In this document: positions 1-9,735 of the stretch, piece by piece
Numbering within the stretch: position 1 is the first letter of the stretch
Layout of the letters: each line of letters opens with the position of its first letter
Source: Atopostipes sp963558565
Lineage (GTDB): Bacteria; Bacillota; Bacilli; Lactobacillales; Carnobacteriaceae_A
Direction of reading: 5' to 3'
DNA: 36,341 nt
Assembly (NCBI GenBank): GCA_963558565.1
Contig: CAUWGX010000017.1
Location: 1-36,341 of the forward strand
Notes under the pieces: model-generated
What the model saw: only the letters and a program-made list of their open reading frames with translations
The model's database searches: none
What the model was told of the DNA's origin: nothing
Made by a program: the position numbers and the translations under genes

Positions 1-70
1 GTAAAAGGGCTCTTACATGGCCTTTTATCTTTTACACAATTATATGGACTTTATCCATGATCAAGTCCAT
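1..70 (-). terminator. Hairpins downstream of the 426-aa gene
   Basis: Two inverted repeats lie just past the stop of the gene at 87. ATGGACTT (44-51) pairs with AAGTCCAT (63-70), and AAAAGG (3-8) pairs with CCTTTT (21-26). Read on the minus strand they follow the operon end, so a transcription terminator is likely. The U-tract is modest and the element touches the window edge. Confidence 0.45.
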
Positions 71-86
71 AGTAATGTATAAGATT

Positions 87-1367
87 TTATAGTTTATCCA
101 TATATCTTTGACGTACAAATAGTGCTATTAAATATTGCCAATATATCTCTTGCAGTGTCTTGTTTTCCCATTCTATCTTAAAGTACTTATTTAATTCCGG
201 TTGAAGTTTTAATAATAGTAGACATGCCCAAGTTTCATTAGATACTCTGTTTATATTACTTGCCTCTTTTAAGTTATTAGTATAGAGGGCGATTTCATCA
301 AGAAATGGGTAGCCTTCACTTTCACTTAAGTATTCTTGAATCTTTTGATTAGCATAATGATCGATTCCCTCAGTGCTTATACCGTATGGAAGAAAATACC
401 TCTCATTATGGTTTAAATGCATTGTTTGAACCTCATAGGCATATTGACAAATAATATTTTCTTTTAAATTTTGCAAGGATCTCAGCTCTAAATCTCTCTC
501 ATCACCAAACTCCATATCCCAATTTACAAAATCAAAAATCTCTTGTATTGTCCAATATTCTATAGTTTCTCCATTTGCATAAGTTTCATTTATTATTTCT
601 CTAGGATATCGTTCCATTACAGCAGTCTTTAGTTCTTTTAAATATAGTTTATCTACTTTCTCTGGAAAGTTTATTTTTTCATTTTGTAAATATTTTTCTT
701 TATCCTGAATCAGTTTAACAAGTTTTACAGTCACTAATTCAAGTTTAGAAATAATTATTCTTATAGGTTCAATAATATCATTTTCTATCCATATACCTTT
801 ATATTTCACTTCTCCTAAACCATCTTCTGAGATTTCATCTTCTATACGAAGTTCTAGTTCAATATCTCCATCTATTATCCTAAATGCTGATTTTTTTTTT
901 AAATGAACATCTTCTAGATAGACCCCCTTAGATATTCCAAATTTTTTAAATGCTTTATCTGTTGTTCTTAAAGTATGTGCAGTTGTTAAACTTCTTAACG
1001 CCCTAAAAAAATCTATTTTTTGACGTTCTTTTTCTCGGTTTTTAGCATCTTTATTATCTGGTTGACCATACAAATCATTATATCCACTTTTTACAACTTT
1101 AAATACATTTTGAATTTCGTCAAAGGCGTTTAGAACTTGATATCCTTTCACTATTAATTCGTAATACCAACTACTATCATAGACATCATTTTGATTTATT
1201 TTTTCAATCAGTTGATTTAAATCTTGTACCCCTAAATTAATATTTATTAAAGCACTAAATAACAGTGACTTATTTTCACATTCCTTATATAAATCTAAAA
1301 ATCGAAAGAGTTTATCTCTGAATGAATTATAATGTTTATTTTCTATCTCATGAATGTGTTTAACCAT
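87..1367 (-). CDS. Uncharacterised 426-aa protein with HEPN-like R-x5-H motif
   Basis: I do not recognise a named family. The protein is soluble and mostly helical, with no signal peptide or membrane segment. Residues 120-136 hold a basic, His-containing stretch with R125-S-L-T-T-A-H131, which resembles the R-x4-6-H motif of HEPN ribonucleases found in many toxins and abortive-infection proteins. This likeness is by eye only. The start has an excellent ribosome binding site (AAGGGGG on the minus strand). It lies 49 bp behind the Mrr-like nuclease gene and last in a minus-strand defence block with a type I R-M operon, so a defence role is a reasonable inference. It could equally be a cargo gene of unrelated function. 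Confidence 0.6.
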   Translation of the reverse strand: MVKHIHEIENKHYNSFRDKLFRFLDLYKECENKSLLFSALININLGVQDLNQLIEKINQNDVYDSSWYYELIVKGYQVLNAFDEIQNVFKVVKSGYNDLYGQPDNKDAKNREKERQKIDFFRALRSLTTAHTLRTTDKAFKKFGISKGVYLEDVHLKKKSAFRIIDGDIELELRIEDEISEDGLGEVKYKGIWIENDIIEPIRIIISKLELVTVKLVKLIQDKEKYLQNEKINFPEKVDKLYLKELKTAVMERYPREIINETYANGETIEYWTIQEIFDFVNWDMEFGDERDLELRSLQNLKENIICQYAYEVQTMHLNHNERYFLPYGISTEGIDHYANQKIQEYLSESEGYPFLDEIALYTNNLKEASNINRVSNETWACLLLLKLQPELNKYFKIEWENKTLQEIYWQYLIALFVRQRYMDKL

Positions 1368-1416
1368 TTTCTTACCCCCTTAAAATTTTAAATAATCATA
1401 TTTAAGCTGTATTAAC

Positions 1417-2340
1417 TTACTCTTCTTCAAAATAAAAATCATTTAACTCATACGTAGTTACTGGGGTAACATAAAACTCATACTTAGCCACTAAGTCACA
1501 TATATCATCACCATTAATCAAAGTAATAACACGTGTTCCAATTCTTGATGCTTCAATAGCAGATCTTGTATAGTCTGAGGTAGTTATGAAGATTCCATAT
1601 TCTGCATTATATTTATCCATTGCTCCACGGAATTTATCTATCTCAGGAGAGCTTACTTTACCTTCCCAACGTTTTGCTTGTAGTGCAACACGAGTTGTTC
1701 TAAAGTCATCTGCAGTAATGTATCCAAATCCGTCAAGGCCACCATCGGCTGTAGCCTGTATACCAATTGACTTGTCTAACTCTATCCCCATGCGATTCAT
1801 TAAACCTCTAGCAAACATCTCAAATTTATGAGGTGACATATTTTTAAGTGCTTCTTTAAGTTGATCTCTCCATACCTCTTCTATATCTTCTGTATCGTCT
1901 ACTTCTTCTACCTCTATCTCTGTCGCTTCAGTAATTCTCTTCTTCGCTATTCGTTTTTGCGACTCTTCATCCATTGCTGGTTCAGAAATGACGCGTACTT
2001 CTGTTAACGGATCAAATATTTCTAAATTAACTTTTCGACCTTTTTCTGTTAGCTCAACTTCACCTCTTCTTGGATACCTTACAAAATCAGCTAACATTAG
2101 ATGTTTAATTGCAAAATTAAATTGATAATCAAATGGTTTATACTCATTCCCAGTTTGTTTTGACTTTCTAGTATAATCAATATAATCTTCAGGAATAAGT
2201 GTAGAATTATCATATATATTACGTTTTACTTCTTTACGTTTTTCAATTCCTCCTAAGTCAGTCAAAGATTTTATAACCGCTTTCATAATTAAGTTTTCTC
2301 GTTCATTATTTGTATATTCGTCCATAATTTTTGGTTTCAT
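1417..2340 (-). CDS. mrr: Mrr-like restriction endonuclease (type IV)
   Basis: Mrr-family nucleases cut DNA carrying foreign methylation. The first ~115 residues look like the Mrr N-terminal winged-helix recognition domain, followed by an acidic linker (about 140-155) and an Mrr catalytic domain (about 165-300). The PD-(D/E)xK core is visible as D203 in GGLDG and Q221-A-K223-R-W, the QxK variant typical of Mrr. Length (307 aa) is normal for the family. The AAGGAG ribosome binding site sits somewhat far (about 12 nt) from the ATG, so the next in-frame ATG (codon 6) is possible. It lies downstream of hsdR but behind a terminator hairpin, so it may have its own transcript together with the 426-aa gene. 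Confidence 0.88.
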   Translation of the reverse strand: MKPKIMDEYTNNERENLIMKAVIKSLTDLGGIEKRKEVKRNIYDNSTLIPEDYIDYTRKSKQTGNEYKPFDYQFNFAIKHLMLADFVRYPRRGEVELTEKGRKVNLEIFDPLTEVRVISEPAMDEESQKRIAKKRITEATEIEVEEVDDTEDIEEVWRDQLKEALKNMSPHKFEMFARGLMNRMGIELDKSIGIQATADGGLDGFGYITADDFRTTRVALQAKRWEGKVSSPEIDKFRGAMDKYNAEYGIFITTSDYTRSAIEASRIGTRVITLINGDDICDLVAKYEFYVTPVTTYELNDFYFEEE

Positions 2341-2365
2341 AACTATAGTAACTCTCCTTTTTAGA

Positions 2366-2399
2366 AAACCCCATATCCTTCAGCGTGGATATAGGGTTT
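2366..2399 (-). terminator. Terminator after hsdR
   Basis: A 13-nt stem with one mismatch: AAACCCCATATCC (2366-2378) and GGATATAGGGTTT (2387-2399) around an 8-nt loop. On the minus strand it follows the hsdR stop at 2437 and precedes mrr, so it likely ends or attenuates the R-M transcript. Confidence 0.65.
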
Positions 2400-2436
2400 A
2401 GTTAATCGATTATCTTTTACCTAATAATTTATTTGT

Positions 2437-5400
2437 CTATTTATACTTCTTTTTTATTTCCACCATGTACTCTGGCAATGTCTGTACAAGCTGCATAGTG
2501 TGTATCAATGGACTAACTGCTGGTTTTCTAGCTTCTTCATAATTAACACTTCGTTGTAGGTCTTCAATATAAGGAATAATTTCTTTTTTATTTAAAGAAT
2601 ATTCTTTAACAGATTCAGATAGTAAGTTCGCATCAAGTCCCCAATCTTTCGCAATTTCATCAATTTCTCTTTGGACTTTATTTTCTTTCCATTCTTCAAA
2701 CAAATCGTCAAAACGTGAATTACTAGATAGATTTCCGGTTACTAATTCAGTGTCCACAAACTCTTTTAATAATTTTGCCTGATCATCTTCACCCATATCA
2801 CTTAATTCTTGGATTTGCTGGTGGATAATGCGTAAAGTTTCGGTATCGACTGTCTGGATTCCATCTTGATGACTCACTCGATCCCCAATCAATCCTAAAA
2901 TATGATCTGCATCAATAACTTGTGTACCTGATAGCTTAGCTCGACCAACTAAGGGCTGAACTGGTAAGATTTCAGTGTCATCTTCTTCAGGCTTTAAGTT
3001 TTTATAAGCACCAATATATTTCATCCACTGATGCTCATCTATACCAAAATCTGTATCATTCCATTCATACTCATAATACTGCTGAACAGTATTTAACTGT
3101 TGATTTGCTTGCGTGAATGATTCAATGAAATTATCCAATTGCTCATTGTTTGTTTCTAAATCTGCCCAATTTGTTGGATCTGGTAGTACTTCTTCCATCC
3201 ATTCAACTGCCTCTTTAAATTTATGAACAGCAACCTCATAATGTTCAACAATTGCTAGACTACTTGTTCCACCAGACCCATACAGTGTAAGTGCACTATT
3301 CACTTGCTCTTCTGTTATAGCAGGATATTTGTAATTAATTATTGTTCCAAACTCTTTCATGGGACCTTGCACGCGATTTGTTCTTGAATAAGCTTGAATT
3401 AGGCCTTGTAGCTCAAGTGGACGATCTACATATAAAGTATTGACATACCTTGAGTCATAGCCTGTCAGTAACTGATCTGCCACAATAATCAAGTCAATAT
3501 TTCGTGGATTGCGTCCACTACCTCCACGAGTCGATCGGACTACTAAATCTTTGAAATAACTGTCGCCATCTTCTATGCGAAACTCAATACCTGTAAATTT
3601 ACCATAGTCTTTAAACATTTCACTGATCACATCAGGTGAAATACCATCAGGGTCATTTTCATTTCCAAAGCTAAAAGTCATCGCAACATTTAAATCGTAG
3701 TCCATCTTAGCTAATGCTTTTTTAAATTCATTATAGTAAGCAATAACTCGATCCTTATAGGCAACAGTCAAAATGGCATTAAAGAATTTTTCTTGGGATT
3801 GGAATTCCCAGTTTGAAAGTATTTCTTCCACTACTCGAGGGATATGTGTTTCATCATGGTAAGATAATAATTGTTTTTCTATAGCCATTTGTTCAATTTC
3901 TGCATTTGACTTGTTAAGTAACTCTCGCTCAATGGCTCTTTCTCCAAGTTCGGGTTTATCATTTAAAACTTTATCCGCTAAATCTTCTCTTAAACTAGAA
4001 TAATCTTCGAACTCGCCTGTATTAATATAATCCACATGAAAACCTAAAACATTCCCATCCCGAATGGCTTGGTCAATCGTATAACTATGCAATTCTGGAC
4101 CGAAAAGTTTTTCAGTAGTGTCAATGACCTCACTTTGTACATTAATCATTCCAGTTGATTTATTCTCATCAAATAATGGCGTTCCAGTGAAACCATAGAA
4201 AAGTCCATTTTTCTTAAAGTAACTCTTAATATTCACCATCATTTTACCCATGGTGGTTCGATGTGCCTCATCAATGATAAATACAATCTTTTTATCGGCT
4301 AGACTATAATTCTCATTATCTTTTAAATCTTTCACTAAAGAATCCAGTTTAAAAGTCGTCGTCACAATAATTCCACGTTGTTTAGAAAGCAATTTCTTTC
4401 TTAGATGATATGTATGAGTCGTGTCGTCAACCGTTACAGATTCATAAGCAGCATACGCTTTAAAGTTTGCACTTGTTGCTGCATCTAGTGAACGTCGGTC
4501 CACAAGAAACACCACTTTATCAAAACCACCTCTAGTCGATAGGAATAGAGCTGTTTTAAAACTTGTAATTGTTTTCCCGGAACCGGTTGTATGCCAGACA
4601 TAGCCTCCATGACGAATACCATCTTCACCCCATCCTAAAGCAGCTCGTTCAACCGCTTGTAAAGCATATACTTGATAGGGACGCATAATCATATGTCTAC
4701 GATTCTCTTCATCTTCTGCTTCATCAATAATTAAATAATCTCCAACTAACTGATGAGCCATTGGTATCATTAAGAAGCGTTCAACAACTTTCTGCCAGTC
4801 ATTTATAGGATTATTATCGGCATCTGCCCACTGAAAAACAAAGCTTTTATTAAAGTCATTAATAGACTTTGGTGTCGCAAAGTAGCGTGTGGCTACCTCA
4901 GACATAATAACCATCATTTGGGAGAAAGCCATGAAATTATTGACAAATTCTCCATCACGATAGTAGCGTTTAAATTGTCCAAAAGCTTCGTCTAAAGATT
5001 TATCTGTTCGCTTTTGTTCAATGTTAATTAGCGGCAAGCCATTAATTAATAAAACAACATCAAATCGATTCCCGTTCTCACTCTCCACTTCTCGAGCAAT
5101 TTGATAGCTTGAATCACCACCACGGACTTGAGACTTTTTGAAAATTGTTAATGTAATTTGTTGTCGAGTAATACTTGGATGATCATCTCGGTAAATTCCA
5201 TCAATTTTTCCAGTTGAGCCTTCCATCGCTAAGAGTTTGGCTGCTTCAAAACTATTATCAATTTGTTTCACCTTTGCCATTACTTGTTCAAACTCAGCAT
5301 CACTTAAAGGAACTCCTTCTAATTGATCGGCATTCATCCGATTTAATTCATGACGCCAATTTTCAATTAAGTGATTGACCGTTACGCGTTGTTTATTCCC

Positions 5401-5493
5401 ATCTAAATGATCAGGTGCTTTCCATTTATATTTTTCTAATTCACGAACAAATCGATCTTGAAATGCTTGTTCTGATGAAGTTTTCTGTTGCAT
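2437..5493 (-). CDS. hsdR: Type I restriction enzyme R subunit (HsdR)
   Basis: HsdR is the translocase/nuclease subunit of type I restriction enzymes and works in a complex with HsdM and HsdS. The N-terminal HSDR domain carries the PD-(D/E)xK-like segment FDVVLLINGLPLINIEQKR. The superfamily 2 helicase follows, with Walker A in HTTGSGKT and the DEAH-type box in FIIDEAHRTTMGK, then motif TGTP. Late helicase motifs (QAYSRTNR) and a C-terminal helical domain complete the protein. The length, 1018 aa, is standard. The start is supported by AGGAGG just upstream. It begins 17 bp after the hsdS reading frame ends. The gene looks intact, so restriction capacity depends on whether HsdS is functional. 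Confidence 0.96.
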   Translation of the reverse strand: MQQKTSSEQAFQDRFVRELEKYKWKAPDHLDGNKQRVTVNHLIENWRHELNRMNADQLEGVPLSDAEFEQVMAKVKQIDNSFEAAKLLAMEGSTGKIDGIYRDDHPSITRQQITLTIFKKSQVRGGDSSYQIAREVESENGNRFDVVLLINGLPLINIEQKRTDKSLDEAFGQFKRYYRDGEFVNNFMAFSQMMVIMSEVATRYFATPKSINDFNKSFVFQWADADNNPINDWQKVVERFLMIPMAHQLVGDYLIIDEAEDEENRRHMIMRPYQVYALQAVERAALGWGEDGIRHGGYVWHTTGSGKTITSFKTALFLSTRGGFDKVVFLVDRRSLDAATSANFKAYAAYESVTVDDTTHTYHLRKKLLSKQRGIIVTTTFKLDSLVKDLKDNENYSLADKKIVFIIDEAHRTTMGKMMVNIKSYFKKNGLFYGFTGTPLFDENKSTGMINVQSEVIDTTEKLFGPELHSYTIDQAIRDGNVLGFHVDYINTGEFEDYSSLREDLADKVLNDKPELGERAIERELLNKSNAEIEQMAIEKQLLSYHDETHIPRVVEEILSNWEFQSQEKFFNAILTVAYKDRVIAYYNEFKKALAKMDYDLNVAMTFSFGNENDPDGISPDVISEMFKDYGKFTGIEFRIEDGDSYFKDLVVRSTRGGSGRNPRNIDLIIVADQLLTGYDSRYVNTLYVDRPLELQGLIQAYSRTNRVQGPMKEFGTIINYKYPAITEEQVNSALTLYGSGGTSSLAIVEHYEVAVHKFKEAVEWMEEVLPDPTNWADLETNNEQLDNFIESFTQANQQLNTVQQYYEYEWNDTDFGIDEHQWMKYIGAYKNLKPEEDDTEILPVQPLVGRAKLSGTQVIDADHILGLIGDRVSHQDGIQTVDTETLRIIHQQIQELSDMGEDDQAKLLKEFVDTELVTGNLSSNSRFDDLFEEWKENKVQREIDEIAKDWGLDANLLSESVKEYSLNKKEIIPYIEDLQRSVNYEEARKPAVSPLIHTMQLVQTLPEYMVEIKKKYK

Positions 5494-5510
5494 TCAACTC
5501 TTCCTCCTTT

Positions 5511-6693
5511 CTAAACAAACATATCGTTTAGATACCCTTGTTTTAGCTTTTCTAACTTTGCTAATTTCTCTTCTTCAATAGAGATTTGATTATCTAGATT
5601 CTTAAAGAATTGTCCGATTTTTTCTTGTTCCAAGAATGAAGGTACTTGAATAGGTACTTTATTTAATACATCACGAGTTAGTTGTGGTTGGGCTCCCCCT
5701 GTGATATATTTCTCTAGTCGTTGAGATGAGAGATAGGAATACAAATATTTTTTATTAATATTTGTATTCCTATCTCTCATCTACATTTACAACCATTGAA
5801 TTACCAGTAATCCAAACTGGGCCAACTACATAGCTAGGATTTCCTGCATTTTCACCTCGTGCTGATATGGTGATTTGATCTTTCTCATGGTTTGCATTTG
5901 AGTAATATCCAATATATCCATTTGCACCAAATACAGGTATTCCACTTGATTGCAGAGATGTTCTACTTATCGTTTGAGGCTGATATAAATTACCTACCTC
6001 GCCTAAACTATATTCTTTCCATGGTTCTTTAAACCCTTCAAATCGTTTCTTTGGATATTTCTCTCCTTCTTTTGGAAACATCTCCGAAAGATAAGCGGAT
6101 TTAAGATCTTTTACTTTATTAATTTTTTTTCGATGTGATATTATTAAATTATCTATTTCCTCAAAATAGGTACCTATCTTATTAGCTTCATCTTCATTAG
6201 GAAAATTAAACTTCATTTTTCTCAAATTTCCAGTAGTAATCTGATTAATAGTTGCACCTAAATCTTTGTATACTTCAATTTGAAATTTATTCGTATCTAA
6301 TAAAGCATTTATAAATTTTGAAGTATTGGACCGAATACCTGTCATAAAAGCACCAATGACAGTATTTTCCATAGGTGTTTTAACTTGTGCATTTTTCCCT
6401 ATTAAATGTCTTGATCCATTTCGCACAACTACAATGATATCGCCAATCTGAACATTTTCAGAATTTGCTATTGTTGAATCTACGTATACATTATCTGCAT
6501 TCACAATCTCACTATTTTTGACATTAGATGACCGAATCACTAAAGTACCAGGTTCTTCTACAATATTACTAGGCGAATAAGTTAAACCTGAATAAAAGTT
6601 AACCATGTCCCCTAATTCTTTATTTTGCCAAGGTTGTGAATCTTCAAATTCTTTAAATCTCATTTTAGGCACTAATTTCTTTTCTCTACTCAT
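5511..6693 (-). pseudogene. hsdS: Type I specificity subunit HsdS, split by a frameshift
   Basis: HsdS chooses the DNA target of the R-M complex through two target recognition domains (TRDs) separated by conserved coiled coils. The 5' frame (5770-6693, 307 aa) holds TRD1 (about residues 15-165), the central conserved coiled coil (about 165-210, ending SAYLSEMFP) and most of TRD2, then stops after VNVDER. The 3' frame (5511-5780, 89 aa) continues with the rest of TRD2 and the C-terminal repeat (ISIEEEKLAKLEKLKQGYL). Adding one GA unit to the GAGAGA run at the break would restore a single ~398-aa frame (VDERDRNTNINKKYLY). The break lies inside a perfect 26-bp palindrome (5724-5782). The ATG overlaps the hsdM stop by 8 bp. 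The inner ATG at 5780 has no ribosome binding site. A sequencing error or phase-variable state cannot be excluded. Confidence 0.88.
5724..5782. repeat. Perfect 26-bp inverted repeat inside hsdS
   Basis: Arms 5724-5749 and 5757-5782 are exact reverse complements around a 7-nt loop (TTTTATT). The palindrome spans the hsdS frame break. It lacks a U-tract, so it is not an obvious terminator. Confidence 0.95.
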
Positions 6694-9259
6694 CTTCTAT
6701 CACCACCAATTGATCGGCCATTTCTTTAAAGCTGACTTCAAGCTCTTTGTATTCAACTTCTAAGTCATCTAAAGTATCTTTATATCGATTGTCTAGTTCT
6801 TTTAAGGTATCTAACTCTTCTTTCAGTGGCTCTTCGATAAGGCGAATCATATCTTCTGTTAGGTCACCAAACCATTTTTTATACACTAATTGATCAATCT
6901 CTTCATCCGTTAGTTCCAAAATACGGTTTTGCACTTTCACATCGAGTGCTTGTGTTTTTTCTCGTCTGGTTCGATTAATTTTTGTTCGTTTAGATAAGAG
7001 GTCTAGTACTCTTTGAACTAATTGATATTCCTCAGTATCTTCTTCATAGTTCTTAATTTCTTTGCGAATACTTCCAACGATGAATGAATTCTTGCTTGCG
7101 TTTAACGATTCACCAAGAATTTCATTCTCAACAGAATCTTCCACTTGGGCTGATTCAACTAGCTCATCAAGTGCTGATTCAACTTCACCAATTTCTGATT
7201 CAACTTCTTCAATTAGTTTCGCTTCTTCTGCATAGAGTTCTTTACGAATTAAATCAACTGGTACTAGCGTTCCAATCCAACCGTCTTGTTCTTCACGTTT
7301 GTTTTTACCCATTCCTTTAGTCACGATATTTGGTTCTCTTGAGCGACCTAGTTCATAGAAGTCACCTGCTGATATTTTTTCTACATCTTCTGTTAGATAA
7401 TTTTCCCATAGTTCAGCGACTAACTGATAACCATCATAAACATTTAAATGCTTAAAGTTGGAAAGTATCTCTTTAATTTCTGCTAACATTTCTTCCATTA
7501 ATGGACGAACCTCTGCTGGGTCATCTACTTGCTTTATGATTGGCCAGTAATGGATGATATAAGCATTAATTCGCTCAGTCATTTCCGTTGCTTTTTCTTT
7601 CATTTCTTCACTATTTAAAACACTTTCAGTTAGTTCATCTATTTCTTGATTTAACTCATAGTAATTTGGTCGAATCTCTTCTAAAGCATTTCTTAAAATA
7701 TTTGGTGCAACTTCATTTAGTACATGAAGGTTTTCTATGTTTTCTTTTGGTATTCCACCGTATAAATGTGCGTCTACATCATGAGGAATCTCTTCATCTG
7801 GTTGCACTACATAGCGTGGGATATTTAGGTTGTATTCATTTTCTATTATTTCTTCTCTAGAAACATTATAGCTATATCCTTCAATTTCTTCTCTTGATAA
7901 ATAAGTATCCACAATTTTGGCAATATCTTTTTCTTCTAAAACATTTTGCTTGCCTATTTTAATAAAGTCTTCTGATGCATCAATCATAAGAACTGGTTCA
8001 TCAAGTGCACGGTTTTTCTTCAAAATCATGACCGCAACTGGAATACCGGTGTTAGTGAACATATGTGATGGCAAGCCAATCACAGTATCAATATAATTCT
8101 TCTCTAGTAGACGCTGACGGATTTCTCCTTCTGCACCTCCACGAAATAACACACCATGTGGTAAAACAATCGCCATGGTTCCTTCTTGTCCTAAGTGGAA
8201 CAAACCATGTAACAAGAAAGCAAAATCTCCTCGACTTGGTGGTGGAAGTACCCCGGCCACTTCAAAACGTGGATCACTGACTGTCAAGTCGAATCGATTC
8301 CACCCTTTTACAGAGTATGGAGGGTTCATTACAACTGCATCAAATTGAACGCCCTCATTTGGTCGTTCTGGATCTTCTGGCCAATCCTCAGCCAAGGTAT
8401 CACCATTTTTAATCGTCATCTTTTCAGGGCGAACTCCATGAAGCAGTAAGTTCATTCGTGTTAAGTTATAAGTTGCTGTGTTCTTTTCTTGACCATAGTA
8501 AGATAGATTTCTCTGTTCATGTGCATCTAAATGTTTTGCAACAGTTAAAAGTAATGATCCAGAACCAACTGTTGGGTCATAAATCGAACGAATATCTGAT
8601 GACTTCGAAACGATTCGAGCCATTACTTCACTTACTTGCTTTGGTGTGTAGAACTCTCCAGCTTTTGCGCCAGATTCCATCGCAAACTGCCCAATAAGAT
8701 ATTCATAAGCATCTCCTAAGATATCACCTTTTTGTAAAGCAACCATGTTTAAGTCGGCAAATAGTAGAATTAAACTCTGAATATTTCTACTACGTTCATT
8801 TAAATTACTTCCTAAAGCTGTGTCGGTCAAATCGATTGTTGAGCTAGAGAATAAGCCTTTAAAATCGTCTGCACCTTCTTCTATAACAATAGTACGCTCA
8901 AAGTTATGTAGACTATCTGTTACTTTTTGTACTTCAAATTCCCCATTATTAATATCCATTAACCAAGTTTGATATAAGTATTCTGGTAATACATAATAAC
9001 CAAGTAAACTTTGAATCGTATTATTTAATGCATCACCATAAGCATCATGAGCTTCTTTATAAGCCTTAACCAATTCCCTTTCGCTTATATCGTTGCCTAA
9101 CTGTGAACTTTCTTTAAACGTATTAAGAGTTTTATCACTTAAAAATTTGTAAAACATTAATCCAAGCATATAGTCTTTATAGCGACTCGCATCCATTGAA
9201 CCACGTAATTCATTTGCGCCATCCCATAAACGACTTTTAATTTCTTCTGAAGTTATCAT
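6686..9259 (-). CDS. hsdM: Type I DNA methyltransferase subunit (HsdM), long form
   Basis: HsdM methylates adenine at the site selected by HsdS. The N-terminal HsdM helical domain (GLMFYKFLSDK near residue 33) leads into the methyltransferase fold, with the AdoMet motif I DPTVGSGSLLL (228-238) and catalytic motif IV NPPY (312-315), both intact. The usual HsdM is about 500-530 aa. This one is 857 aa, with a ~330-residue Glu/Lys-rich tail predicted to form coiled coils. The start has a GAGGAG site. The 3' end overlaps hsdS by 8 bp, indicating coupled translation. It follows the 78-aa gene by 26 bp, so all four genes likely share one transcript. Confidence 0.96.
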   Translation of the reverse strand: MITSEEIKSRLWDGANELRGSMDASRYKDYMLGLMFYKFLSDKTLNTFKESSQLGNDISERELVKAYKEAHDAYGDALNNTIQSLLGYYVLPEYLYQTWLMDINNGEFEVQKVTDSLHNFERTIVIEEGADDFKGLFSSSTIDLTDTALGSNLNERSRNIQSLILLFADLNMVALQKGDILGDAYEYLIGQFAMESGAKAGEFYTPKQVSEVMARIVSKSSDIRSIYDPTVGSGSLLLTVAKHLDAHEQRNLSYYGQEKNTATYNLTRMNLLLHGVRPEKMTIKNGDTLAEDWPEDPERPNEGVQFDAVVMNPPYSVKGWNRFDLTVSDPRFEVAGVLPPPSRGDFAFLLHGLFHLGQEGTMAIVLPHGVLFRGGAEGEIRQRLLEKNYIDTVIGLPSHMFTNTGIPVAVMILKKNRALDEPVLMIDASEDFIKIGKQNVLEEKDIAKIVDTYLSREEIEGYSYNVSREEIIENEYNLNIPRYVVQPDEEIPHDVDAHLYGGIPKENIENLHVLNEVAPNILRNALEEIRPNYYELNQEIDELTESVLNSEEMKEKATEMTERINAYIIHYWPIIKQVDDPAEVRPLMEEMLAEIKEILSNFKHLNVYDGYQLVAELWENYLTEDVEKISAGDFYELGRSREPNIVTKGMGKNKREEQDGWIGTLVPVDLIRKELYAEEAKLIEEVESEIGEVESALDELVESAQVEDSVENEILGESLNASKNSFIVGSIRKEIKNYEEDTEEYQLVQRVLDLLSKRTKINRTRREKTQALDVKVQNRILELTDEEIDQLVYKKWFGDLTEDMIRLIEEPLKEELDTLKELDNRYKDTLDDLEVEYKELEVSFKEMADQLVVIEDE

Positions 9260-9285
9260 TATTAATTTCTCCTCGTATATAGTAA

Positions 9286-9522
9286 CTATCTATTTTTTGT
9301 AATTTTTGAAACAACTGCTAAACGATTTTTACCGCATTGCTGTCTTATTATCGTTGTATATTCATTGTTCTTAATAATTTTATCTTGATTATTTTTATAT
9401 ATTATCATTATATTCTCTTCTAATTCTTCATCAGTGAGATTATCGGCCCAATATTGATCAATAATTTCATTAATTACTGATGCAACTTCCCGTTGAGTTC
9501 GATAAAACTTTTTCACTTCCAC
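9286..9522 (-). CDS. Small conserved protein leading the hsd operon
   Basis: This 78-aa, charged, cysteine-poor protein starts at a GTG well placed behind AGAGGTG. I recall short proteins of this kind (EVASVINEIIDQYW, then a basic C-terminus ending VSKITKNR) at the head of type I R-M operons in Firmicutes, but I cannot assign a function. The basic tail would fit a small DNA-binding or regulatory protein. It is 26 bp from hsdM and directly behind the promoter repeat at 9537-9569, so it is the first gene of the operon. Confidence 0.7.
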   Translation of the reverse strand: MEVKKFYRTQREVASVINEIIDQYWADNLTDEELEENIMIIYKNNQDKIIKNNEYTTIIRQQCGKNRLAVVSKITKNR

Positions 9523-9536
9523 AGAATCACCTCTGT

Positions 9537-9569
9537 TTTATTAAATTCTTACTTTTATTATACTTTAGA
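9537..9569 (-). promoter_or_regulatory. Promoter repeat of the R-M operon
   Basis: This 33-bp block matches 11115-11147 at 30 of 33 positions. On the minus strand both contain TCTAAAG followed by TATAAT, a consensus -10 hexamer, about 25-45 bp upstream of a gene start. No clear -35 box is seen. The shared block implies common regulation of the R-M operon and the 9736-11069 gene pair, or a common origin. Confidence 0.6.
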
Positions 9570-9735
9570 TATGCTTGTGAAGCTATAAATTTAGTAATTT
9601 CAAGAAAAATAACCCCATTAAGTTAGATTTTAACTCTACCTTTTTGGAGTTACTTCATGATTGATTAATATTATTTTTTATTTCTACTTCTTATTCATCT
9701 AAAAACTAAAAATCAAAATTTACAATCAATATATA

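Noticed and set aside
5511..5780. Independent 89-aa HsdS-like gene
   Set aside because: No ribosome binding site before its ATG, and it begins in the middle of TRD2; better explained as the tail of a frameshifted hsdS.
5724..5782. Invertible hsdS switch with local recombinase
   Set aside because: The 7-nt loop is too short to be an invertible segment, and no second specificity cassette or recombinase lies nearby.
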